Below, one piece after another: positions 35,651 through 43,882 of a DNA stretch of 64,000 nt. Source of the stretch: Prevotella sp. tf2-5 (lineage in GTDB: Bacteria; Bacteroidota; Bacteroidia; Bacteroidales; Bacteroidaceae); assembly GCF_900115435.1 (NCBI RefSeq), contig NZ_FOWK01000001.1, forward strand, positions 372,001-436,000, given 5' to 3'. Positions within the stretch are counted from its first letter, which is position 1, and every line of letters begins with the position of its first letter. The translations under genes were made by a program, and so were the position numbers. The notes under the pieces were generated by a model. The model did no database searches. It saw only the letters and a program-made list of their open reading frames with translations, and had not been told where the DNA came from.

Positions 35651-36358
35651 ATGAGAAAAGTGCTATTCTTACTAATTGTTTTGTTAGCAACACTCAGCCT
35701 ACAGGCTCAGACGATTAAGAAAGGCGACAAGTTCTGGGACGGAAGAAGTCTGTATACCGTCCAGGAAGTGAGGATGGGGACTATTGTCTATATGACTACC
35801 CCACAGGACAATGAGTTGACACTGGAGAAAGTGACAGGCAAGAATGGTGAGTATAAGATCATCCCCAGTCGTCAGGCAGAGGAATGTCCCATCCGTGATG
35901 CTGAATGGAATTGGCGGGTGCAGTATATCCGCAAGGACGGCATGAACTTCCTTGCCGTTCGCAAACCCAATGGCGATGCCATGTGGACGATGGTACTGAC
36001 ACCAGACAATGAGAGTCGATGTGACGCCCAGCAGGCGGACCTCATCAATGCCAATTGGGAGAATGTCATCAACAACACGCTGCTGAATACTCCATATTTG
36101 ATGAATATCCCGAGAAAACAGCTACGTCTGATGCGCAATGCGATCCTAGCCCGACATGGATATGCTTTCAAATCGAAGGACTTGAGGGAGTTCTTCAGTA
36201 AGAAGTCGTGGTATAAGCCGGGAACGAATAACGCTGCCATCAAACTCAACATCATCGAGCAGACTAACGTGGAACTGATCAAGAGCGAGGAGACGATAGA
36301 GGCTGGACTCCATCCTGGCGACCTCATGGGTGATGATGGAGAATTAGTTGAGGAATAA
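35651..36358 (+). CDS. Exported YARHG-domain protein
   Basis: 235 residues with a signal peptide (MRKVLFLLIVLLATLSLQAQ). The C-terminal part LRLMRNAILARHGYAFKSKD, then LREFFSKKSWYKP is the YARHG domain, an extracellular module of unknown function. The region before it is beta-rich (KKGDKFWDGRSLYTVQEV). It lies 72 bases after the nucleoside kinase gene and is followed by a terminator. No further role can be assigned. Confidence 0.82.
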   Translation: MRKVLFLLIVLLATLSLQAQTIKKGDKFWDGRSLYTVQEVRMGTIVYMTTPQDNELTLEKVTGKNGEYKIIPSRQAEECPIRDAEWNWRVQYIRKDGMNFLAVRKPNGDAMWTMVLTPDNESRCDAQQADLINANWENVINNTLLNTPYLMNIPRKQLRLMRNAILARHGYAFKSKDLREFFSKKSWYKPGTNNAAIKLNIIEQTNVELIKSEETIEAGLHPGDLMGDDGELVEE

Positions 36359-36396
36359 GAAGAGCTCTGACAGCTAAGTGCTAAAAACGCATAATC

Positions 36397-36437
36397 ATGC
36401 AGTTTTCGCTTCCTTTTTGGACGGGAACTGCATTTTT
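36397..36437 (+). terminator. Terminator after the YARHG gene
   Basis: ATGCAGTT (36397-36404) pairs with AACTGCAT (36426-36433), followed by TTTTATT. Confidence 0.8.
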
Positions 36438-36448
36438 ATTGCAAAATG

Positions 36449-36480
36449 TTTGGTTGTTCAATGAATATTTGCGAACTTTG
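36449..36480 (+). promoter_or_regulatory. Promoter of korAB
   Basis: TTTG (36449-36452), 20 bases, GAACTTTG (36473-36480), 37 bases before the ATG. The -7 element has GA in place of TA. Confidence 0.5.
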
Positions 36481-36517
36481 CAGTCGTTTTACGGAAAAGA
36501 ATCATTATAAATATATT

Positions 36518-38362
36518 ATGGCTGAATTAGAAGTAAAAGAGCTCGACCAAGTGGTCGTACGTTTCTCTGGTGACTCCGGCGACGGCATGCAGCTCGCTGG
36601 TAACATCTTCTCAACGGTGAGCGCCACCGTAGGTAATGGTATCTCCACGTTTCCAGACTATCCTGCCGACATCCGTGCCCCGCAAGGCTCGCTGACAGGT
36701 GTCAGTGGTTTCCAGGTACACATCGGTGCCGGTAAGGTATACACCCCTGGTGACAAATGTGACGTGCTGGTGGCAATGAACGCTGCTGCCCTGAAAACAC
36801 AGTTGAAATACTCAAAGCCACAGGCAACGATTATCATCGACACAGACTCCTTCGGTCCCAAAGACTTGGAGAAAGCACAATTTAAGAGTGAGGATTACTT
36901 GGGCGAGATGGGTATCGACCCCGACCGTGTCATCCAATGCCCGTTGACGACGATGGTCAAGGATTGTCTTGCTGACACAGGCATGGACAACAAGGCGATC
37001 CTGAAATGCCGTAATATGTTCGCCCTCGGACTGGTCTGCTGGCTCTTCGACCGTGACCTCTCCCTGGTCGCCAACTTCCTGAAAGAGAAATTCGCCAAGA
37101 AACCTGCTATCGCAGAGAATAACATCAAGGTGGTACAGGCAGGTTATGACTATGGACATAACACACACTCCTCTGCCATGAATGTCTACCGTATCGAGAC
37201 CAAGGAGAAAGAACCTGGACGGTATATGGACATCACCGGTAACAAGGCTACGGCATACGGTTTTATCGCCGCTGCCGAGAAGGCGGGTCTGAAGCTCTAC
37301 TTAGGTTCCTACCCCATCACTCCTGCCACTGACGTGCTCCATGAGTTGTCAAAGCATAAGTCATTAGGTGTGACAACAGTACAGTGTGAGGACGAGATCA
37401 GCGGTTGTGCCTCCGCCTTAGGAGCCTCCTTTGCCGGAGCCTTAGGTGTGACATCCACCTCTGGCCCTGGCATCTGCCTGAAGTCAGAGGCGATGAACCT
37501 TGCCGTCATCATGGAGCTGCCACTCGTTGTCCTCGACGTACAGCGCGGCGGTCCCGCAACGGGTCTCCCCACCAAATCGGAGCAGACAGACCTCCTGCAA
37601 GTGCTCTTCGGACGTAATGGTGAGAGTCCGATGCCCGTACTTGCCGCCACCAGTCCTGCCGACTGTTTCGATGCCGCCTACCAGGCTTGTAAGATCGCCT
37701 TGGAGCACATGACACCAGTCGTACTGTTGACAGACGCCTATATCGCCAACGGCTCCGGTGCCTTCAAACTGCCGGAGATGGCTAAGCTTGACGCGATCAA
37801 CCCACCTTATGTTCCTGAGGAGCTGAAAGGAAAGTGGACTCCATATATGCGTGCCGAGAACGGTACCCGCTACTGGGCAGTGCCTGGTCGTGAGGGCTTC
37901 ACGCATATCCTCGGAGGACTGGAGAAAGACGCTGAGACTGGTGCTATCTCCACCAATCCTGAGAACCATGACCTGATGACTCGTCTGCGCCAGCAGAAGA
38001 TTGCTAATATCCAGGTGCCTGACTTAGAGGTGGAGGGTGACGTGAAGGATGCAGACCTGCTGGTGGTGGGCTTCGGCTCTACCTACGGTCATCTGCACTC
38101 CGCAATGGACGAGCTCCGTGCCAAAGGCTATAAGGTGGCACAGACCCACTTCAAATACCTGAACCCACTGCCCAAGAACACGGCAGAGGTGCTCTCTAAG
38201 TATAAGAAGGTGGTCGTCGCTGAGCAGAACATGGGACAGCTTGCCGCCTACCTGCGTATGAAGGTCGACAACTTCACTCCCGCCCAGTTCAACCAGGTGA
38301 AGGGACAACCGTTCGTTGTGGAAGAGTTAGTCAACGCATTCGAGGATATTTTAAAGAAGTAA
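36518..38362 (+). CDS. korA: 2-oxoglutarate (2-oxoacid):ferredoxin oxidoreductase, alpha subunit
   Basis: 614 residues from the ATG at 36518 (MAELEVKELDQVVVRFSGD). The N-terminal third is the gamma-type domain (FSGDSGDGMQLAGNIFST, NAAALKTQLKYSKPQATIII). The rest is the alpha domain, with GSYPITPATDVLHELSKHK and VQCEDEISGCASALGASFAG and a C-terminal EQNMGQLAAYLRMKV. It forms the enzyme with KorB and makes succinyl-CoA (or another acyl-CoA) from the 2-oxoacid, reducing ferredoxin in the cytoplasm. korB starts five bases later. Confidence 0.93.
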   Translation: MAELEVKELDQVVVRFSGDSGDGMQLAGNIFSTVSATVGNGISTFPDYPADIRAPQGSLTGVSGFQVHIGAGKVYTPGDKCDVLVAMNAAALKTQLKYSKPQATIIIDTDSFGPKDLEKAQFKSEDYLGEMGIDPDRVIQCPLTTMVKDCLADTGMDNKAILKCRNMFALGLVCWLFDRDLSLVANFLKEKFAKKPAIAENNIKVVQAGYDYGHNTHSSAMNVYRIETKEKEPGRYMDITGNKATAYGFIAAAEKAGLKLYLGSYPITPATDVLHELSKHKSLGVTTVQCEDEISGCASALGASFAGALGVTSTSGPGICLKSEAMNLAVIMELPLVVLDVQRGGPATGLPTKSEQTDLLQVLFGRNGESPMPVLAATSPADCFDAAYQACKIALEHMTPVVLLTDAYIANGSGAFKLPEMAKLDAINPPYVPEELKGKWTPYMRAENGTRYWAVPGREGFTHILGGLEKDAETGAISTNPENHDLMTRLRQQKIANIQVPDLEVEGDVKDADLLVVGFGSTYGHLHSAMDELRAKGYKVAQTHFKYLNPLPKNTAEVLSKYKKVVVAEQNMGQLAAYLRMKVDNFTPAQFNQVKGQPFVVEELVNAFEDILKK

Positions 38363-38366
38363 AGCA

Positions 38367-39374
38367 ATGAGTACATATACAGCACAAGATTTCAAGAAAG
38401 GCCAGCCCCGTTGGTGCCCAGGTTGTGGCGACCACTTTTTCCTGGCTTCACTCCATAAGGCTATGGCAGAGATTGGCGTAGCTCCTGAGAACGTAGCAGT
38501 CATCAGTGGTATCGGATGCTCCAGTCGTCTGCCCCACTATATGGCAACCTATGGTATGAACACCATCCACGGACGTGCCGCAGCGATTGCCACTGGTGCG
38601 AAGGTGGCAAACCCCGACCTGACGGTATGGCAGGTGTCTGGCGACGGTGATGGTCTTGCCATCGGCGGCAACCACTTCATTCACGCCAATCGTCGTAACA
38701 TCAACCTGAACATGATCCTGCTCAACAACCGTATCTATGGTTTGACGAAAGGACAGTACTCCCCCACCTCGCCCCGTGGCTTCGTCTCTAAGTCGAGTCC
38801 TTACGGCACGGTAGAGGATCCTTTCCGTCCCGCAGAGCTGTGCTTCGGTGCCCGTGGACATTTCTTCGCCCGTGCCGTTGCTACCGACGCACAGGGTACG
38901 GTAGATATCCTGAAAGCTGCCTATGAGCACAAAGGAGCCGCCGTCTGTGAGATCCTGCAGAACTGTGTCATCTTCAACGATGGCACCCATGAGAGTGTCT
39001 ATAACAAAGAGGGTCGTAAGAAGAACGCCATCTATGTACGACATGGAGAGAAACTCGTCTTTGGTGAGAATAACGAGTTCGGACTTGTCCAGCAAGGCTT
39101 CGGTCTGAAGATCGTGGAGATCGGCAAGGACGGCTATACCCTGGATGACGTGTTGGTACATGATGCTCATTGCGAGGATAACACATTACAGTTGAAACTC
39201 GCCCTGATGGGTAACGGTGACGGCTTCCCTGTCGCCCTTGGTGTGATCCGTGACGTGGATGCTCCCACCTATGACGAGGCTGTCCATGCACAAATCGCGG
39301 AGGTCAGTGCCCAGAAGAAGTATCATAACTTCACAGAACTATTGGAGACCAACGATATCTGGGAGGTGAAATAA
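38367..39374 (+). CDS. korB: 2-oxoglutarate (2-oxoacid):ferredoxin oxidoreductase, beta subunit
   Basis: 335 residues. Thiamine-diphosphate-binding subunit: CPGCGDHFFLASLHKAMAEI, GIGCSSRLPHYM, WQVSGDGDGLAIGGNHFIHA and NNRIYGLTKGQYSPTSPRG give the ThDP/Mg2+ motif (GDGDGLAIG... N..IYGLT). It is cotranscribed with korA and closes with a strong hairpin. No separate delta ferredoxin-like subunit lies beside it, as in the two-subunit Kor enzymes. Confidence 0.94.
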   Translation: MSTYTAQDFKKGQPRWCPGCGDHFFLASLHKAMAEIGVAPENVAVISGIGCSSRLPHYMATYGMNTIHGRAAAIATGAKVANPDLTVWQVSGDGDGLAIGGNHFIHANRRNINLNMILLNNRIYGLTKGQYSPTSPRGFVSKSSPYGTVEDPFRPAELCFGARGHFFARAVATDAQGTVDILKAAYEHKGAAVCEILQNCVIFNDGTHESVYNKEGRKKNAIYVRHGEKLVFGENNEFGLVQQGFGLKIVEIGKDGYTLDDVLVHDAHCEDNTLQLKLALMGNGDGFPVALGVIRDVDAPTYDEAVHAQIAEVSAQKKYHNFTELLETNDIWEVK

Positions 39375-39395
39375 TAGGTAAAACCATCAAATGAG

Positions 39396-39432
39396 AACGG
39401 GGGTGTATCGAATAGGATACGCCCCCGTTTTA
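39396..39432 (+). terminator. Terminator after korB
   Basis: AACGGGGG and GTATC pair with GATAC and CCCCCGTT around GAATAG, followed by TTACTT. It separates korB from the convergent caspase-linked operon that ends at 39483. Confidence 0.85.
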
Positions 39433-39482
39433 CTTCGTTACCCCTCATGTCATACAGGAAGAGCGACCGGTATGCTTCAAGA

Positions 39483-41105
39483 TTACTCCAGCAAGATCAC
39501 TTTTGCGTTGGCATTATCCATTCCTGTCATTGTCATACCAACATTGGCATTGATGAAGGTCGGGTCGCATACCACGAATTTCCGTCCATCCAGCATGATA
39601 TAGTCACCACTCACCGGTTCCGTGAACTCTACTGCCATCGCAAGGTGACCAGGATAATAAATAAGAATAGTCTTCAGCCCTAGCAAGTCACGAACCAATC
39701 GTGACAGGAGGATGGAACGGTCCTCGCAATCAGCATAGGGATAGAAAAGCGACTCCTCTGCAAAGAACGGTCGGTCACATCCCCACAATTTGTCATCATA
39801 CTCATAGACAAGCGATGTCTGCGTCCAGTTCAACAGTCGTTCCATTGCCTCAAGCTGACTCAGGTCCTTAATGAATGTCTGAAGCTGAGGATATACCTTA
39901 TCCTTCACTTCCTTTTCCATTGGCTTATTGGCAAGCATTGCCCACCGCGTCATGAAATTATCCCAAATCGACGACTTCGGGTATTCATCACAGAAAGCGA
40001 TCAGATTCTTGTTGACCTGCGATGTAACATCCATATTTGGATAGCGCTTTGCCTTCAGATGTCGTACGTCAGAAGGAGCATAGTCAAACAGTTGTTCCAT
40101 GGGGACATATAGTGAGAGCGCCTTCTCCTTAGGGAAGGTGATATTGCATACTTTCAGACTCAGGATATCACTATTGTAGATATAATAGTAATCATCGTCA
40201 AAAATATAGTATGCCTTATTAAAGACAACATGTTGAGATCCATAGAGCATATATAACTGTCCATCCAGCACTCCCAAACGCATACGGTAGCCCGACTGGC
40301 AATAAATATATGCCATCAACAGGACTGCCTCGTTGCCGTGCCCCATACACGCCTTCGAGAAGCTGTCGAGCATCTTCAGGTAAGCCCAGTCACTAAACTG
40401 TCGCATGATACGCAGTTCCAGACAGTCGCGGATAGTATTATTATACGCCTTGCCCGACAATCGTTTCCATGCCTCAGAAAGCGTTTGCTCGCTACAGTCT
40501 GGCAAACGGAAACGCTCATCACTGCTGAAGCGCACTTTCAGATTCGTACCATAGACAGAAAACGAGACACTCTCCTCCTCTTCCACAGGCTGTTCTTTGA
40601 TAGGAGCTACAGGAACTGGCTGTGGTTCTGGAGCGGGCAAAGTGACAATTTCCTCATCAATAGGCAACGGGTTACTCTCTATCGGTTTCTTCTCCTCCTC
40701 TTTAATAACAACAGGCGGTATTTCTTTCTCTACAGGCTGAGGAACAGGAGGCATAGCGTGGAACTCCTTCCAAGCCTGTTTCATAAACTCAGCATACTCC
40801 TTGTTCGCCTTGTCACGGAAGTTCTCATAGTCGGTTTTAGCCTGTTGCTTGAACTTCTCATAAGCCGCACGCATCGGGTCCTGCGGCTGCTCGACATCAA
40901 TGGAATCCTGTTCCCTTGTCACTGTGGCAGGATCACTCGAACGCTTCTGCGCAAGTTTCTCCTTGCCCTGAGCCTTGTCCTTGACATACTTGGCATACTG
41001 CTTCGACACTTTCGATACAGACTTCTTTTTCTGCTGTGCCATGACTTCTCCATTTGCTCCCGCCACCAACAGGGCAAATAGTATGATTACAATTTTATTG
41101 ACCAT
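39483..41105 (-). CDS. Exported transglutaminase-like protein
   Basis: 540 residues, last gene of the caspase-linked operon. A signal peptide is followed by a charged, coiled-coil-like region (about 30-115) and a proline/glutamate-rich linker (about 115-180). The C-terminal domain carries a transglutaminase-type triad: Cys460 in FYPYADCEDRSILLSRLVRD, His487 in YYPGHLAMAV and Asp514 in VCDPTF. Such domains act as peptidases or crosslinking enzymes in the envelope. Its start overlaps the CHASE2 gene by 11 bases. The function in this cluster is unknown; processing or crosslinking of an envelope protein would fit. Confidence 0.75.
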   Translation of the reverse strand: MVNKIVIILFALLVAGANGEVMAQQKKKSVSKVSKQYAKYVKDKAQGKEKLAQKRSSDPATVTREQDSIDVEQPQDPMRAAYEKFKQQAKTDYENFRDKANKEYAEFMKQAWKEFHAMPPVPQPVEKEIPPVVIKEEEKKPIESNPLPIDEEIVTLPAPEPQPVPVAPIKEQPVEEEESVSFSVYGTNLKVRFSSDERFRLPDCSEQTLSEAWKRLSGKAYNNTIRDCLELRIMRQFSDWAYLKMLDSFSKACMGHGNEAVLLMAYIYCQSGYRMRLGVLDGQLYMLYGSQHVVFNKAYYIFDDDYYYIYNSDILSLKVCNITFPKEKALSLYVPMEQLFDYAPSDVRHLKAKRYPNMDVTSQVNKNLIAFCDEYPKSSIWDNFMTRWAMLANKPMEKEVKDKVYPQLQTFIKDLSQLEAMERLLNWTQTSLVYEYDDKLWGCDRPFFAEESLFYPYADCEDRSILLSRLVRDLLGLKTILIYYPGHLAMAVEFTEPVSGDYIMLDGRKFVVCDPTFINANVGMTMTGMDNANAKVILLE

Positions 41106-42243
41106 CCTTCTTATCTTTTAATGCGACTATAAACTCATCATAAATACTCTGGGCAAGAACCAGGAATGCCATTGCCGACAACGCCCATCCCATGTTCAAG
41201 GAGATGTCGAACTGATAGAAGAGGATAAAAGCAATCCACATCCAGACAGCGATCCAGAAGAACATCAGATAGCCTCGCATAAAGGAGGCTGACATCAGGA
41301 AGCGCAATACCCTGTTCTTCCGTTTCTTGGCAAATTCCATATAGACACCGAACACGACTTGTGTCAACAGTACCAGCAGGAAGGTGATGACAGCCATCAC
41401 CCATCCGTTCACCTCCTTTATCTCACTCTTCTTTAACAACGTCTCTATCGAATAGGCAAGCAGTTCCGTTCCCGCCATCTTTCCCAAGGGGGTATAGTGC
41501 ATGTCATACTCGTCTTTCATCGCCCCGAAGAGTACCAGCTTGTCTTTGATCCATTCCGGATGAAGGGCGATAGAATCAGGCTGCACGACCCTATAGCGTC
41601 GAGGAATGAAATTGATGTTCACCTGACTCTGCGTGACGGCATCCGTCTCTTTCCCCGCATACATATTGGCTGTCATCGTGATAAAGGAAGGAACTACCTT
41701 CCCTTCCGCTCTCTCACCCAGACTCAGCTTCCGTTTGATGCCTCCATACAGGTTACGGGGCATATTGGTAAAGCCTTCATTCACCGCACCTTCCTCATTA
41801 GCAAAGAAAGAGTGTACTGTTGTCTCATGACCGACAGAGTCGTTGACATAGTCCAAGAGTTTGTAGGAGAAAACGATATAATCGCTCGACAATGCCACCT
41901 CCGCCAACATCTCATCACCGATAGAGTCCTCTTTCAGTCCCTCAAACACCACATCCACGCCTATCACCCTCGGCTTTTGTGCCTCGATATCCTGCAGTGC
42001 CTTAGCCAGATCCCTACGGTTATAGAGGTCCGACATATCCACGATAGTGATGATATCACTCACCTCCTCGTCGTCTTCATTCGTATCCTGCAGGATCTGA
42101 CAGTACACATCCGTCATCTCAAACTCCTTGATAGCCTCCGCAATAGGTCCCATAAACGGGATGTTATAGGCTATTAACGCGAAGGTCGCTACCAGCACAA
42201 ATGCCAGTATAGTAATGATAATATGTCGAACGAATGCTTTCAT
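41095..42243 (-). CDS. CHASE2-domain membrane protein without output domain
   Basis: 382 residues. One N-terminal membrane helix, then a CHASE2-like extracytoplasmic domain (about 30-270: DIITIVDMSDLYNRRDLAKA, KPRVIGVDVVFEGLKEDSIG, INFIPRRYRVV, DKLVLFGAMKDEYDMHYTPL then GKMAGTELLAYSIETLL). Three membrane helices follow (about 280-370), and only a short basic tail follows them. CHASE2 normally senses an unknown ligand and feeds a kinase or cyclase; here none is attached. The gene overlaps its neighbours by 4 and 11 bases, so the sensor may signal through the exported caspase-like proteins. Confidence 0.85.
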   Translation of the reverse strand: MKAFVRHIIITILAFVLVATFALIAYNIPFMGPIAEAIKEFEMTDVYCQILQDTNEDDEEVSDIITIVDMSDLYNRRDLAKALQDIEAQKPRVIGVDVVFEGLKEDSIGDEMLAEVALSSDYIVFSYKLLDYVNDSVGHETTVHSFFANEEGAVNEGFTNMPRNLYGGIKRKLSLGERAEGKVVPSFITMTANMYAGKETDAVTQSQVNINFIPRRYRVVQPDSIALHPEWIKDKLVLFGAMKDEYDMHYTPLGKMAGTELLAYSIETLLKKSEIKEVNGWVMAVITFLLVLLTQVVFGVYMEFAKKRKNRVLRFLMSASFMRGYLMFFWIAVWMWIAFILFYQFDISLNMGWALSAMAFLVLAQSIYDEFIVALKDKKDGQ

Positions 42244-43877
42244 TTCAGTTTCATTTGTTTCCAGTCATTCACCAATGCCGCAGACGGAATGACGGTGGGT
42301 GTCTGCATCTTGTTATTGATTATCACCGACTGTCGTCTCACCTGTTTGGTCACATAGTCCGTCAGTGTTCCTAAATCCACGTCACCTCCTGTTGCCTGTA
42401 ACTCTTTCAGCAGGAAATAGGTAAACATACCGTGATGTTTCTCCTCCAACTGATGGGCGGTCTCGTCACCCTGTGCGGCAGTAAAGACAATCATCTTACC
42501 CTGCGGTGCCGTCTCCTTGACCTTGATGGCGACACCACGACCCGTGGTAAGCATGTCATCCTCACGTTTCGCCCCACTGAAGCAGGCATCGAGGAATACC
42601 ACCGACGACTTCAGTTTCAACACAGACAGTTCCTTATAGAGTTTCGCCAGACTATAGCCTGTCGTAGTGATATCAGAGACATTTCCGTCTATCGGCAATA
42701 AATAGGCAGTAGACTGCTTCTCGTCAGGAAGACCGTGTCCTGCGTAATAGAAGATGACACTCGCCTCACCGTCGTAGGCATCAGCGATGGATTTCATCTT
42801 CTCCACAGCCTGGATGATATTGCCGAAGGTGGCATCCTCATAGATGTTGACATGATCCTTCGGCAGTCCCAGTGTCTGGATACAGTACTCCCGGAATATC
42901 CTTCCGTCATTCAATGCATATGGTACTGGAGCCTTGGGATAGTTCTCGTTGGCGATGATGAAGGCAAACACTTTCTCCTGTTTTCCTTTTGCCACAGGGA
43001 TATCCTTGTCGACATCAGAGTCAGGAGGCGGATAGCGGCTCAGTACAGGACCGCCCTTCTTCCTGTTTGCCAACAGGTTGTCGTCCGTCAATATCTGCGC
43101 GGCATCCTTCAACGGATTCTTCAGCATCCGCACCTCACCGTCTTTCTTAATCGTAGCCACATCGTTGACGAAGGGTTTGACACTGTCGTAGATACAGGGT
43201 ATGACCTCACGTCCTTGGGCATAGTAGCCATACTTCCCGTCCTTTTTGACGATATAGATGCCATCGGCTGCCCAGTTAACCTCCTCATACTCACAAGGCA
43301 CTACCTGTTCACCCTCATAGGAATAGGCGCCAAAGATATTCTCACCCTTCCTCGTCTTGATGAATTTCTCCTCCAAGAGGAAAGTAAGACTATTGCTTTT
43401 TGCCAGTTCCTTTCCCTCATAAGACCATACACTCCTGTTTCCTCCGTTCTCCTCGGCAAGTACGCCCTGCTCCTTGATGTCTATCTTGTCATAGCGGCAG
43501 GGCACGATGATTATTCCCTCCACGTCAGCCAGTCCGTACCTGCCATTCAGTTCATGCAGTTTCAGATAGAAGGGTCCTACGTTCCGCTGGTAATGATAGT
43601 TCACAATGTCTATCGCATCGTATTTCCCCTGCAGGATAATCACTTCGCCTTTCTGGTTGATGGCTCCTACTGTCGGGTCAGTCCTGTTGACGACGAAGGT
43701 GCCGACATGAGCCCATGAGTTCCAACTGGCGCCCTCGTAGACGGGTTGAACGACCCATCTGCGGTTGGCATCCACGAAACCGATCTTACCGTTGTCGTCT
43801 TCCTCGGTCCAGTCTATCTGTGCAAGACAACCTTGGAAGACACCAGCCAACAGGGATATCAACAGGATTCTTCTCAT
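42240..43877 (-). CDS. Exported WG-repeat/caspase-like (C14) protease
   Basis: 545 residues. Signal peptide, then WG-like repeats (about 30-260: GKIGFVDANRRWVVQPVYEG, GRYGLADVEGIIIVPCRYD, GKYGYYAQGREVIPCIYD). After a linker with DSDVDKDIP comes a caspase-like domain (about 303-545). His381 is in IFYYAGHGLPDE and Cys432 in VVFLDACFSGAKR, so the dyad is intact. Bacterial C14 enzymes often cut after Arg or Lys. It follows the pseudo-caspase gene by five bases and overlaps the CHASE2 gene by four. It probably acts in the periplasm or at the outer membrane. Confidence 0.9.
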   Translation of the reverse strand: MRRILLISLLAGVFQGCLAQIDWTEEDDNGKIGFVDANRRWVVQPVYEGASWNSWAHVGTFVVNRTDPTVGAINQKGEVIILQGKYDAIDIVNYHYQRNVGPFYLKLHELNGRYGLADVEGIIIVPCRYDKIDIKEQGVLAEENGGNRSVWSYEGKELAKSNSLTFLLEEKFIKTRKGENIFGAYSYEGEQVVPCEYEEVNWAADGIYIVKKDGKYGYYAQGREVIPCIYDSVKPFVNDVATIKKDGEVRMLKNPLKDAAQILTDDNLLANRKKGGPVLSRYPPPDSDVDKDIPVAKGKQEKVFAFIIANENYPKAPVPYALNDGRIFREYCIQTLGLPKDHVNIYEDATFGNIIQAVEKMKSIADAYDGEASVIFYYAGHGLPDEKQSTAYLLPIDGNVSDITTTGYSLAKLYKELSVLKLKSSVVFLDACFSGAKREDDMLTTGRGVAIKVKETAPQGKMIVFTAAQGDETAHQLEEKHHGMFTYFLLKELQATGGDVDLGTLTDYVTKQVRRQSVIINNKMQTPTVIPSAALVNDWKQMKLK

Positions 43878-43882
43878 CGTAT

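Noticed and set aside
42735..43718. A 327-codon plus-strand frame opposite the WG/caspase gene
   Set aside because: The minus-strand protein has clear motifs, and the plus frame is low in recognisable structure.
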